From NCBI RefSeq assembly GCF_001954275.1, contig NZ_MBEU01000075.1, positions 62,001 through 126,000 on the forward strand: a DNA stretch of 64,000 nt. The letters run 5' to 3'. The DNA is from Mycobacterium sp. IS-836 (lineage in GTDB: Bacteria > Actinomycetota > Actinomycetes > Mycobacteriales > Mycobacteriaceae). The notes under the pieces are model-generated. The model saw only the letters and a program-made list of their open reading frames with translations, was not told where the DNA came from and searched no databases. The translations under genes were made by a program, and so were the position numbers. Each line of letters begins with the position of its first letter. Position 1 is the stretch's first letter. Of this stretch, positions 33,282 to 42,004 are shown one piece after another.

Positions 33282-34892
33282 ATGCAGGGGATATACGGGG
33301 TTTTCATAGGCACGTTCCTCATCGGCCTGCGCGAAGGTCTGGAGGCGACGCTCATTGTGAGCATCGTTGGCGCCTTCCTCAAGCGCAACGGTCAGTCGAC
33401 GCGCCCGATGTTCATCGGTGTCGGCCTGGCCGTGGCGATCAGCGTCGCGGTTGGCGTCGGGTTGGATCTGGTTTCGGCGACCCTGCCGCAGGCGCAACAA
33501 GAAATGATGGAGACGGTCATCAACGCCATCGCGGTGGTGTTCGTGACCTCGATGATCATCTGGATGAACCGCAATGCCCCGCGGCTCAAGGGCGAACTCG
33601 AGCGGGAGGCCCGTCAGGCGCTCAACCGGGGCGGCGCACTGGCGCTGGTGGTCATGGCCTTTCTCGCCGTGCTCAAGGAGGGCTTCGAGACGTCGGTGTT
33701 CCTGCTGGCGGCCGCCGAGACGTCGCACGGCAACCGGTGGTTCTCCGTGCTGGGCGGCGCAGCCGGGATCGCGGTATCGATCGCGCTCGGCGGCGGCCTG
33801 TACTTCGGTGGTTTGAAACTCAATCTCGGCCGGTTCTTCCGTGTCACCGGGGTGTTTTTGGTGCTGATCGCGGCCGGATTGGTGATGGGGGGCCTGCGCA
33901 CCGCGCACGAGGCCGGCTGGGTGACCATCGGCCAGCAACAGGTGTTCGACTTCTCGGCCTGGATGCCCAGCCAATCCATGCTGGGTGCGCTGATCACCGG
34001 GGTGTTCGGGCTGCCGCCCGATCCCCGGCTGATCGAGGTGCTCGGCTGGCTGCTCTATGCGGTCCCGGTGCTCGTCGTGTTCCTGTGGCCGGCCCGGCTC
34101 GCCGCCGCGCCCCGAATCCGGCGTCGCCTGCTGGCCGCCGCCGCCGCGGCCCTGCTCATCGCCGCGGCGCTGCTGGCGATCGCGGTGCCCGCGGGGGGCT
34201 CCGCCGCCGGATCGCGGACCCGCGCCGTCACCGACCGTCTCGGTCACACCGCGAGCGTGTCGCTGCTGTCCAAACCCGACGGCCGTTCGCTGGCAATCAC
34301 GGGCCAGGAACATCCCCGCAGGGTCGAACTCGCCGGGGCAGGCGTCCAAACCGTGGGCGGGGTCACGGTGCAGGCGTGGCAGGCGACGGTTCCCGCCGAC
34401 CCCGGCCCCAGCCCCCCGACGGTCACACTGGAGGAGTTGTCGAGCCTGACCGGCGGGCGGCTGCCCGTGGGCGTGACACTGGCCCGCACCCCAGGCCCCT
34501 TCCGTGCGCAGTGGGCCGCCAGCACCGTGTATACGGTTCTGGCCCAAGGTGATTCGGTCGTTAGCGCCCAAGCGGCCAGCAATCGCACCGCCGTGCTCAC
34601 CGGCGGCGGGCTCGCCGGCCCGAAGACCGTCAGCGTCGGCGCGCTGCCCACCGATTGGTCCACCGCCGGCGCCGAAGACCAGGCGACGGCGGCGCGCATC
34701 TCGGCCAACGCCCGTGAGCGCGACGAGCGGCAACTCTGGAAAGTCTGGCTCCCGTTGGTGCTGTGTGCATTCGCGGTGGCATGCGGTGCGGCTGCGGTAG
34801 CTTCGGGACGCGGCGACCGCGCCGGAACCGAGCAGGAGAGGAGATCCATCGATGGTGAATCACACCGTCCGGGCACGGTTCCGGTCCCGTGA
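33282..34892 (+). CDS. efeU: EfeU-type ferrous/ferric iron permease with large C-terminal extracytoplasmic extension
   Basis: 536 residues, about twice the usual EfeU/Ftr1 length. The membrane half (about 1-290) carries the two iron motifs REGLE (LIGLREGLEATLIV) and KEGFE (LAVLKEGFETSVFL, in place of the second REGLE). After a helix near 288-305 (LAAAAAALLIAAALLAIAVP), roughly 190 residues form a soluble exported domain rich in Val, Thr and Ser. One final helix (WLPLVLCAFAVACGAAAVAS) and a basic tail follow. It works with EfeO and EfeB in oxidative iron uptake. ATG 33282 has AGGA upstream. The gene overlaps efeO by 41 bases. Confidence 0.92.
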   Translation: MQGIYGVFIGTFLIGLREGLEATLIVSIVGAFLKRNGQSTRPMFIGVGLAVAISVAVGVGLDLVSATLPQAQQEMMETVINAIAVVFVTSMIIWMNRNAPRLKGELEREARQALNRGGALALVVMAFLAVLKEGFETSVFLLAAAETSHGNRWFSVLGGAAGIAVSIALGGGLYFGGLKLNLGRFFRVTGVFLVLIAAGLVMGGLRTAHEAGWVTIGQQQVFDFSAWMPSQSMLGALITGVFGLPPDPRLIEVLGWLLYAVPVLVVFLWPARLAAAPRIRRRLLAAAAAALLIAAALLAIAVPAGGSAAGSRTRAVTDRLGHTASVSLLSKPDGRSLAITGQEHPRRVELAGAGVQTVGGVTVQAWQATVPADPGPSPPTVTLEELSSLTGGRLPVGVTLARTPGPFRAQWAASTVYTVLAQGDSVVSAQAASNRTAVLTGGGLAGPKTVSVGALPTDWSTAGAEDQATAARISANARERDERQLWKVWLPLVLCAFAVACGAAAVASGRGDRAGTEQERRSIDGESHRPGTVPVP

Positions 34893-36111
34893 ATTCTGGC
34901 TGACCGCACCGGCTTTGCTCGCGATCGCGGCCTCGCTGTTCTTCGCGACCGCGTGCGGCCACTCGAGCGGCAGCTCGAGCCCGGCGAAACCGGGACAGCC
35001 GGGCGGCAAGAACGCGGTGAAGGTGACGATGGCCAACAACGGCGGCAAGGACGGGTGCGCGCTGGACACCACCAGCGTGCCCGCCGGGCCGGTCACCTTC
35101 ACGGTGGTCAACACCGGTGCGCCGGGGATCACCGAAATGGAGTTGCTCAGGGACCAGCGCATCGTGGGCGAAAAGGAAAACCTCGCGCCCGGCCTGGATC
35201 CGGTGTCGTTCACCATCACCCTGGACGGCGGCTCCTATCAGCTGTATTGCCCCGGCGCCAGCGCCGAATATCAAACCCTGACGGTGACGGGCCAAGCGTC
35301 GGCCACACCGACGGGCACAGTGGCGAGCATCCTCAGCCAGGGCACCAAGGACTACGCCGCCTACATCGTCAGCCAGATCGCTCAGCTCGGCGACGGCGTG
35401 AAGGCGCTCGACGCCGCCGTGCAATCGGGCAACGTCGAGGCCGCGAAAGCGGCCTACGCCAAGGCGCGCCTGTTCTGGGAGCGATCGGAATCCAGCGTGG
35501 AGGGTTTCGTCCTGCCGGGCTTCGCCGTCGGCGACAACGCCGGCAACCTCGACTATCTGATCGACATGCGTGAGTCCACCCCCGTCGACGCCAAAGTCGG
35601 ATGGAAGGGCTTCCACGCCATCGAACGCGACCTGTGGCAGGGCGGCGCGATCACCCCGGGCACAAAGGCGTTCAGCACCGAATTGGTCGGCAACGTAAGC
35701 AAATTGAACACGACGGTCGCCACGCTCCAATACAAGCCCGAGGATTTGGCCAACGGCGCCAGCGATCTCATCGAAGAGGTGCAGAACACCAAGATCACCG
35801 GCGAGGAGGAGGCCTTCAGCCACATCGACCTGGTCGATTTCTCGGGCAACGTCGAAGGCGCTCAACAGGCCTACGCGTCGCTGCGGCCGGGTCTGGAGAA
35901 GATCGACGCCAATCTGGTCAACCAGATCGATCAGCAGTTCCAGGCGGTGCGCAACGTCTTGGACGGCTATCGCGACCCGTCCGCGTTGGGCGGCTATAGG
36001 ACGTACACACCGGCGCTGCGGGCTAGCGACGCAACCAAACTCACCGCGGTGACCCAGCCGCTGCACCAGAGCTTGTCCACCGTCGCCCAAAAAGTCGTCT
36101 CGGCGGGCTGA
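34852..36111 (+). CDS. efeO: EfeO: cupredoxin plus M75/imelysin-type iron-binding lipoprotein
   Basis: 419 residues. The signal region FWLTAPALLAIAASLFFATAC ends in a lipobox-like ATAC. A cupredoxin-like domain spans about 50-140 (VKVTMANNGGKDGCALDTTS; GSYQLYCPGAS). The M75 peptidase/imelysin helical bundle spans about 150-415 with the HxxE motif in FHAIERDLWQ. It binds iron and delivers it to EfeU. Starts inside the efeU end and is followed by efeB after two bases. A start further downstream would remove the Arg-rich n-region, so ATG 34852 is kept. Confidence 0.92.
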   Translation: MVNHTVRARFRSREFWLTAPALLAIAASLFFATACGHSSGSSSPAKPGQPGGKNAVKVTMANNGGKDGCALDTTSVPAGPVTFTVVNTGAPGITEMELLRDQRIVGEKENLAPGLDPVSFTITLDGGSYQLYCPGASAEYQTLTVTGQASATPTGTVASILSQGTKDYAAYIVSQIAQLGDGVKALDAAVQSGNVEAAKAAYAKARLFWERSESSVEGFVLPGFAVGDNAGNLDYLIDMRESTPVDAKVGWKGFHAIERDLWQGGAITPGTKAFSTELVGNVSKLNTTVATLQYKPEDLANGASDLIEEVQNTKITGEEEAFSHIDLVDFSGNVEGAQQAYASLRPGLEKIDANLVNQIDQQFQAVRNVLDGYRDPSALGGYRTYTPALRASDATKLTAVTQPLHQSLSTVAQKVVSAG

Positions 36112-36113
36112 CC

Positions 36114-37433
36114 ATGGCGGACGACGAGCAAGCCGAATCCGCCTCCGCGGCGGGCAATGACGTGGAGTCGCCGGTGGACAACAGCGGCGTATCGCGCCGG
36201 CGGATGCTGGGCGGCGCCATGTTGGCCGGGCTCACCGGCACCGCGGTCGGCGCCGTCGGCGGCGGGTTCGCCGGCTACGCGACCGCGGCCACGCAGCGCG
36301 ACGACGACAACGACACCGTCGACCTGCGCCGCAGCTACCCCTTCTACGGCCAGGCTCACCAAGGCGGAATCGCCACGCTCCCACAGCGTTACGCGGTGTT
36401 CATGTCCTTCTCATTGGCCGACAGCGCCAGCCGTCGAGATCTGCAAAGCCTGCTGGCGCGCTGGTCGGCCGCCGCGGCGGTCCTGCAGCAGGGCAATCCC
36501 GTCGGCACCGTGCAGCCCCAGGTCGAGGTGCAGCCGCCCACCGACACCGGGGAGGCGTTCGGGCTCAGCCCGGCCAGCCTCACCGTCACCGTCGGCTTGG
36601 GGCCGTCCCTGTTCGGGGAACGCTTCGGGCTGGCCACGCGGCGTCCCGCCGTGTTCACCGACCTGCCCCCGCTCAACGGCGACAACCTGGATCCCCGCCT
36701 GCATGGGGGCGACCTGTCAGTGCAAGCCTGCGCCGACGACCCGCAGGTCTGCTACCACGCCGTGCGCAACCTCGCCCGCCTCGGGCGCAGCATCGTGTCG
36801 CCGTTCTGGGCGGTGCTGGGGTTCGGACGAGCCTCGGCCGGCCCCGGCCAGCACACGCCGCGAAACCTGTTGGGATTCAAGGACGGTACTCGCAACATCA
36901 CCACCCAGGCGGAGTACGACCGGTTCGTCTGGGTGGACAACAGCGACCAGGCCTGGATGAACGGGGGAACGTATCAGGTCGTCCGCAAAATCCGGATGCT
37001 GATGGAGACCTGGGACGTCGACCGCGTCGGTAATCAGCAGAAGATCTTCGGCCGTACCAAGGAGGAGGGCGCGCCGCTCAGCGGCAAGACCGAGTTCGAC
37101 ACGCCGAATTTCAGCGCCAAGGGCGCCGACGGCGATCCGCTCATCGACCCGCGGTCGCACATCGGTCTGGCCGCCCGGGAAAACAACGACGGCATCATGA
37201 TCCGCCGGCGGTCCTACAACTACACCGACGGCCTCGACGCCAACGGCCAACTCAACGCCGGTTTGTTGTTCGTCTCCTATCAGAACGATCCACAGCATTT
37301 CATCCGGCTACAGAACCGTCTCGGGGCCAACGACCTTCTCAACGAGTACATCCGCCACATCGGCTCGGCGATCTTCGCGGTGCCACCGGCGCCCGCCGAA
37401 GGGCACTACATCGCCCAAAGCCTGTTCAGCTGA
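36114..37433 (+). CDS. efeB: EfeB: Tat-exported DyP-type heme peroxidase
   Basis: 439 residues. A long acidic n-region precedes the twin-arginine signal SRRRMLGGAMLAGLTG. The DyP signature GFKDGTRN supplies the catalytic Asp, and RSHIGLAARENN includes the proximal His heme ligand. EfeB is exported folded with heme and oxidises Fe(II) for the EfeO/EfeU pathway or removes peroxide. Third gene of efeUOB. It ends seven bases from the convergent M42 peptidase gene. Confidence 0.93.
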   Translation: MADDEQAESASAAGNDVESPVDNSGVSRRRMLGGAMLAGLTGTAVGAVGGGFAGYATAATQRDDDNDTVDLRRSYPFYGQAHQGGIATLPQRYAVFMSFSLADSASRRDLQSLLARWSAAAAVLQQGNPVGTVQPQVEVQPPTDTGEAFGLSPASLTVTVGLGPSLFGERFGLATRRPAVFTDLPPLNGDNLDPRLHGGDLSVQACADDPQVCYHAVRNLARLGRSIVSPFWAVLGFGRASAGPGQHTPRNLLGFKDGTRNITTQAEYDRFVWVDNSDQAWMNGGTYQVVRKIRMLMETWDVDRVGNQQKIFGRTKEEGAPLSGKTEFDTPNFSAKGADGDPLIDPRSHIGLAARENNDGIMIRRRSYNYTDGLDANGQLNAGLLFVSYQNDPQHFIRLQNRLGANDLLNEYIRHIGSAIFAVPPAPAEGHYIAQSLFS

Positions 37434-37440
37434 ACAACAT

Positions 37441-38550
37441 TCACGGCTGCAGCAGGAAGTCGACGACGATCGCAGCCATGTCGCCGATGGCATCGCGCCG
37501 CACGACTTCGAAACCGTGAGTGCTCAGCGTGGGCAGGCACAGCAGCCCCGCTCGCGGTGTCAGCCCGTTGGCCTTCGCGTGGGAGGCGTCCGATTCGAAT
37601 GCGCCCAGCGCGGCCGCCTGGGGCTCCAGTTCCCGGTCGGCGGCGATCCTCATCAGCCGGTCGGCAACGTCCTTGTCGTAAACACACAAGGCATCGCTGT
37701 ATCCGACGATCGGACCGCCGGCGACGCTCGTCCCGTACTCCTGCTCGGTAGGCCCGACCTCGAGGGCGAGTGTGAGGGTGCCGGGCAGTGACGCGCTGGC
37801 GTAGGAGCCGCCCACGCCACCGATCTCCTCGTTGGTGGTGAACACGAGATAGGCGTCGTGGGCGGGTCGTTGGCTGCGATCGCGCAGCAGGCGGGCGGCG
37901 TGCAGCAGGGCGGTGACCGCGGCGCGGTCGTCGAGGAAGTAGCAACCGACGTAGTCCCCGATCTCGACCAGCGTCCTCTTGCTTCGCTCCACGCACACGC
38001 GGGTGCCGGCGTGCACCCCCGCGGCATCCAGCTCATCGGGACTGCGCCCGGTGAAGATGTACACGTGCTGCCAGTCGAGTGCCTTGTCGCCTTGATCGGG
38101 TTTGGTCTCCCAGATCCGCGGGCTCTCCTTCGTGGTGTGCTCGGACCCGAGCGTCAGCACCGCGGTGAACGTCTCGTGGTCGCCGAGCACGGCGACCGGG
38201 CCAAGCCCGAAGTTGCCGGGATACATCGTCCCCAATTGCGTCACGTGCAGCGTGCCGTCGGACTCGATGCGCTTGACGATCATGGACAACTCGTCCATGT
38301 GCGCCATGACCCGCGTCGCGGTGCCCGGCCCCGCCGTCGTGGCGGTCCGGTGTGCCGCGCCTTCGGGGAGGCCCTCGGTGGCGGCGAGGTAGCCGACCAG
38401 GTTGCCGGCGTCATCGGTCCACATGTCGTCGACGACGGGGCGGAGTTCGCGGGCGCACACCTCGCGCACCGCGTCTTCCTGCCCGCACGGCCCGTAGGTC
38501 CACAACAGCTCCTGCAACAGGCCGTCGGTGGACTGCTCGCGGTGTTCCAT
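37441..38550 (-). CDS. M42 family metallo-aminopeptidase
   Basis: 369 residues. Metal-site elements of M42/M18-28 co-catalytic zinc peptidases are visible: VMAHMDELSMIV (His, Asp), CYFLDDRAAVTALL (bridging Asp), FTTNEEIGGVGG (Glu-Glu), and PTLSTHGFEVV (His). Cytosolic, no signal. M42 enzymes trim N-terminal residues from peptides; one subgroup accompanies N-acetylglutaminylglutamine amide osmolyte genes, and the amidotransferase at 63355 is of that type, but the two are 25 kb apart. Divergent from the universal stress gene. Confidence 0.87.
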   Translation of the reverse strand: MEHREQSTDGLLQELLWTYGPCGQEDAVREVCARELRPVVDDMWTDDAGNLVGYLAATEGLPEGAAHRTATTAGPGTATRVMAHMDELSMIVKRIESDGTLHVTQLGTMYPGNFGLGPVAVLGDHETFTAVLTLGSEHTTKESPRIWETKPDQGDKALDWQHVYIFTGRSPDELDAAGVHAGTRVCVERSKRTLVEIGDYVGCYFLDDRAAVTALLHAARLLRDRSQRPAHDAYLVFTTNEEIGGVGGSYASASLPGTLTLALEVGPTEQEYGTSVAGGPIVGYSDALCVYDKDVADRLMRIAADRELEPQAAALGAFESDASHAKANGLTPRAGLLCLPTLSTHGFEVVRRDAIGDMAAIVVDFLLQP

Positions 38551-38609
38551 CCGGTTCCCCTCGTGTCACTGGCAACGGTATCGGCCACGGAAGCCCTTTG
38601 TCCCCGTCG

Positions 38610-38629
38610 TTGAGGACTAAAGCCTCACG
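38610..38629 (+). promoter_or_regulatory. DosR-like hypoxia box
   Basis: TTGAGGACTAAAGCCTCACG. The left half and centre (TTGxGGACTAAAG) fit the DosR consensus TTSGGGACTWWAGTCCCSAA well; the right half is degenerate. It lies 52 bases upstream of the universal stress protein gene, a class of gene in the DosR regulon. Confidence 0.5.
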
Positions 38630-38680
38630 CCCGGCACCTACTTCGGTCTATAGCGTCGCTCGTGACGAGAGGAGCACGAA

Positions 38681-39565
38681 ATGTCCGCACCCGTGAAACC
38701 GCGCGGCATCGTCGTCGCGGTCGACGGTTCACCCGCATCGAACGCCGCCGCGTGCTGGGCGGCCCGTGACGCCGCGCTAAGGAATGTTTCCCTGACGTTG
38801 GTGCATGCGGTGGTGACGCCCACCGTGAGCTGGCCGCCGGTTCCATACCCCGAGTCGTTGGCCGTGGGGCTGGAGGACGAGGGCAAAAGGGCCGTCATGC
38901 ACGCGGCCAAAATCGCCGAAGATTCGATGCCCGCGGACCGCAAGGTCACGATCAACCGGGAGTTGGTGTATTCGGCCCCGGTGCCCGCGCTGATCAAGAT
39001 GTCGGATGAGGCGGAGATGGTCGTCGTGGGCAATTCCGGGCGCGGATTGCTGGCCCGCGGCGTGCTCGGATCGGTCAGTTCGGCCGTGGTTCGCCACGCG
39101 AATTGTCCCGTCGCGGTTATCCGCGACGAAGATCAGTTGATGCCTGACCCCCAGCACGCCCCCGTGCTGGTGGGCATCGACGGCTCGCCGGCCTCGGAAC
39201 TCGCGACGGCGATCGCGTTCGACGAGGCGTCTCGCCGGGGCGTCGACCTGATGGCCCTGCAGGCATGGAGCGACGTTGCCGTGTTGGACGTCGCCGGAAT
39301 GGATTGGGCGAGCGTGGAAGCCGAGGCGGAACGCAGCCTCGCCGAAAACCTGGCCGGTTGGCAGGAACGCTATCCCGACGTGGCGGTGCACCGGCTGGTG
39401 GTGCGTGACCGGCCGGCGCGACAACTCGTTGAGAAGTCGGAATCCGCTCAGCTTGTGGTCGTGGGTAGCCACGGCCGCGGCGGATTGGCCGGCATGCTGG
39501 GCTCGGTCAGCAACGCAGTCCTGCATTCGGTTCGGAGGCCCTTGATCGTCGCCCGACCGTCGTGA
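38681..39565 (+). CDS. Universal stress protein with two UspA domains
   Basis: 294 residues, two UspA domains (about 1-145 and 155-292). Each has an ATP-binding signature: GNSGRGLLARGVLGSVSSAV in the first and GSHGRGGLAGMLGSVSNAV in the second (G-2x-G-9x-G-S/T). Similar to the M. tuberculosis Rv2005c/Rv2026c/TB31.7 group. ATG 38681 has AGGAG seven bases upstream. A DosR-like box upstream suggests induction by hypoxia or nitric oxide. Its 3' end overlaps the convergent monooxygenase gene by 59 bases, which is unusual but both reading frames are well supported. Confidence 0.9.
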   Translation: MSAPVKPRGIVVAVDGSPASNAAACWAARDAALRNVSLTLVHAVVTPTVSWPPVPYPESLAVGLEDEGKRAVMHAAKIAEDSMPADRKVTINRELVYSAPVPALIKMSDEAEMVVVGNSGRGLLARGVLGSVSSAVVRHANCPVAVIRDEDQLMPDPQHAPVLVGIDGSPASELATAIAFDEASRRGVDLMALQAWSDVAVLDVAGMDWASVEAEAERSLAENLAGWQERYPDVAVHRLVVRDRPARQLVEKSESAQLVVVGSHGRGGLAGMLGSVSNAVLHSVRRPLIVARPS

Positions 39566-41069
39566 GCGTCCATGCGCACAGCGCGGCAACGTCACGCCCG
39601 GCGCGCATGACCGTTCGGTCGGGACGGACGATGGCCGCGGTGGCATGCCCACGCCGCAGCCACGTCGCGAGCACGCCGCCGGGTTGAGCGATCACCACCG
39701 CGACCCCGCGTTGCCGCAGCGACGCTGCTACCTGATCGCCCGGCGGAGCGGACGCGATCATGCCAAAACCGGCACCAACGGCGTCGTCGAGCCGATGACC
39801 ATCGGGCAGAACGGGATTCGGGCACAGCGTGCCGGCCAGCTCGCCCGGCCGGCGAGCCTTGCGCACCAGGGCGGATGAGTGCAATGCCGGCGTGGTGGAG
39901 TCGACGACCTTCTCGCGCAGACCCGGGACTAGCCGCAGCCGGGGTAACACCATGCGACGCACCAGGTTGCCCAGCCGCCCGCCGCCGGTCATCGATCGAC
40001 CGACGGTGAGCGCCAGCCGAATCATGGCCCGGGCGTGCGGTTTACGCTCCTGTTCGTAGCTGTCCAGGACGTCCGCCGCGAGCGTGCCGTTTACGACCCC
40101 GGCGATCTTCCAAGCGAGGTTCATGGCATCTCGCAACCCCGCGCCCATGCCCTGGCCGATGAATGGGGGAGTGAGGTGTGCCGCGTCGCCCAGGATGAAG
40201 ATGTTGCCGCGGCGCCACCGATCGGCAATTTGGGCGCGGAAGGTGTACTCGGTGATGCGCAGCAGGGTCAGGTCGCCGTCGTCGACGTCGGCGGTCCAGG
40301 GCGCGATCAGTGGCCGCAACGTCTTCACGGTGTCGAAGTCCTCAGCGCTTTCGCCGGATAGCAACTGGAACTCCCAGCGGTACCGCGCCGTCCCGATGCG
40401 CATGTATGTTCCCGCGCGAACCGGGTCGCAGACTTGATGCACGCCCTCCCACTGGTGCAGGTCGGCCGCGGCGGCGACGTCGGCGACGAGCCAGCGCTGT
40501 TCGAACTTCAAATCGCGCACGACCGAGCCGATCTGGGCCCGCACCATGCTGTTGGCGCCGTCGCAGCCCAGCAGATACGCGGCGTCGACGTGGTGAACCT
40601 GGCCATCGGAGCGGTCGGCGAACGTGACCCGCACGTACTTTCCGTTGTCCGTCACTTCGGTCACTTCGGTGTCGCCGCGCAATTGCGCGTTCGGAAACCG
40701 CTCGAGGTTTGCCCGCAGCAGGGCCTCCAACTCGGGCTGGTCGAACATGTTGGCCTGCGGGAAGCCGTTGCGGCTACGCGACGTGTCGCGGTTGAACTCG
40801 GCGAGCACCCTGAATCGATTGTCCAGCAATCGCAGCCCCAGCGTGGGCCGTGAAATCGCCGCGAACTCGTCAGCAATCCCCAAACGGGCTATGACTCGGT
40901 AGATTTCGTCGTCCAGGTGCACGGCGCGGGGTTGCGGGTATACGCCAGGCCAGCGGTCCAGGACGAGGCATTCCACGCCGTATTGCGCCAGCAGCGTGGC
41001 GGCGGTGACGCCGGTCGGCCCGGCGCCGACGATGACAACCGGAACGTGCCGAACGGCCTTGTCGGTCAC
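39507..41069 (-). CDS. FAD-dependent aromatic hydroxylase (MhpA/PheA-type)
   Basis: 520 residues. The FAD dinucleotide fold IVGAGPTGVTAATLLAQYG is at the N-terminus. The DG motif GCDGANSMVR and the GD motif FILGDAAHLTPPFIGQGMGA are followed by the thioredoxin-like C-terminal domain of phenol and hydroxyphenylpropionate hydroxylases. It would hydroxylate a phenolic to a catechol. GTG 41069 overlaps the stop of the FAH gene (GTGA). It is the third gene of an operon that supplies hydroxylation, ring cleavage and hydrolysis. The last 20 codons overlap the universal stress gene on the other strand. Confidence 0.9.
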   Translation of the reverse strand: MTDKAVRHVPVVIVGAGPTGVTAATLLAQYGVECLVLDRWPGVYPQPRAVHLDDEIYRVIARLGIADEFAAISRPTLGLRLLDNRFRVLAEFNRDTSRSRNGFPQANMFDQPELEALLRANLERFPNAQLRGDTEVTEVTDNGKYVRVTFADRSDGQVHHVDAAYLLGCDGANSMVRAQIGSVVRDLKFEQRWLVADVAAAADLHQWEGVHQVCDPVRAGTYMRIGTARYRWEFQLLSGESAEDFDTVKTLRPLIAPWTADVDDGDLTLLRITEYTFRAQIADRWRRGNIFILGDAAHLTPPFIGQGMGAGLRDAMNLAWKIAGVVNGTLAADVLDSYEQERKPHARAMIRLALTVGRSMTGGGRLGNLVRRMVLPRLRLVPGLREKVVDSTTPALHSSALVRKARRPGELAGTLCPNPVLPDGHRLDDAVGAGFGMIASAPPGDQVAASLRQRGVAVVIAQPGGVLATWLRRGHATAAIVRPDRTVMRAGRDVAALCAWTLTTVGRRSRASEPNAGLRC

Positions 41070-42004
41070 GCGAATCGAACAGCGCTGCGCTGCGTCCCGA
41101 GGTCGATCGCCCCGTCATCGGTGGACACGGACGCCTCCACGATGTCGCCGTGCCCCAGATATTTCGGGTTGCCGGCCTGACGTTTGAAAAATGCCTTCCA
41201 CTTGATCGCGGGCGGCAACAAGTTTCCGATGATCTCCACCGGCTTGGGCGGGGCGCTCAGCGCGGTGCCGACTGGCGTGCCGGTGAGGATGAGGTCGCCG
41301 GCGGCGAGCTCCTGAAATTGGGTGAGCGACTGCAGCGCCTGCAGTGGTCGATACAGCATGTCCCCGTCGACGAGGGCGTTCTGCCGCTCCTCGCCGCTGA
41401 CGCTCAGGCGCAGCCGCAGCTCGCCGAACCGGTTGAGCTCGTCGGCGGTCAGTAGCACCAACTCCGGCCCGACCGGGGTGAACGTCGGATAGGACTTGGC
41501 TTCGTAGAACTGCGTCTGCGGAAGCTGAATGTCGCGGGCGGAAACGTCGTTGGTCACAACCAGTCCGGCGATGAATTCGGCGAGGTTGGCCTCGGAAATA
41601 GTTGTGCCGACCGGGATTGCGCGCCCGATCACCAGCCCGATCTCCACCTCGTAGTCGAGCAGCTTCACGTGTGCTGGTTTCACGATGTCGTCGAACGGCC
41701 CGTTGATCGACGCCGATGCCTTGCGAAAGAAGGTCAGCGGAACCGTCGCCGGGTCCATGCCCGCATCCTTGACATGCGACGCAAAGTTGGTCATCTGGGC
41801 CACAACTCGGCAGGGCCTGGTCACCGGCGAGATCAGCTTGAGGCTGTCGACGGCGACTGTGTCCGCGCTGGCGGCGGCCGCATCGATCGCGGCGCGGTCG
41901 GCCAGCAGCTGCGCGGTCGTGGTCGCGGCGGTGTCGATTTTCACCGCGCCGTTCGGCGTTTTGCGCCACCACGCGTCGGCGGTGTGCAGGACGGCGACGG
42001 TCAT
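41066..42004 (-). CDS. Fumarylacetoacetate hydrolase (FAH) family protein
   Basis: 312 residues from ATG 42004, which overlaps the dioxygenase stop by ATGA; a longer extension to 42181 is not supported. The FAH core is clear: KLLDYEVEIGLVIGR (metal-binding Asp/Glu), TNDVSARDIQ, FYEAKSYPTFTPVGPELV and LTGTPVGTALS. Family members hydrolyse or decarboxylate C-C bonds or hydrate dienoates in meta-cleavage pathways (4-oxalocrotonate decarboxylase, 2-hydroxypentadienoate hydratase or acylpyruvase type). Position between an extradiol dioxygenase and a hydroxylase fits this. Confidence 0.9.
   Translation of the reverse strand: MTVAVLHTADAWWRKTPNGAVKIDTAATTTAQLLADRAAIDAAAASADTVAVDSLKLISPVTRPCRVVAQMTNFASHVKDAGMDPATVPLTFFRKASASINGPFDDIVKPAHVKLLDYEVEIGLVIGRAIPVGTTISEANLAEFIAGLVVTNDVSARDIQLPQTQFYEAKSYPTFTPVGPELVLLTADELNRFGELRLRLSVSGEERQNALVDGDMLYRPLQALQSLTQFQELAAGDLILTGTPVGTALSAPPKPVEIIGNLLPPAIKWKAFFKRQAGNPKYLGHGDIVEASVSTDDGAIDLGTQRSAVRFA

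Noticed and set aside
33237..34733. Long antisense open frame (about 498 codons) opposite efeU
   Set aside because: Low-complexity Arg/Gly/Gln/His-rich translation typical of high-GC shadow frames; efeU has clear iron-permease motifs.
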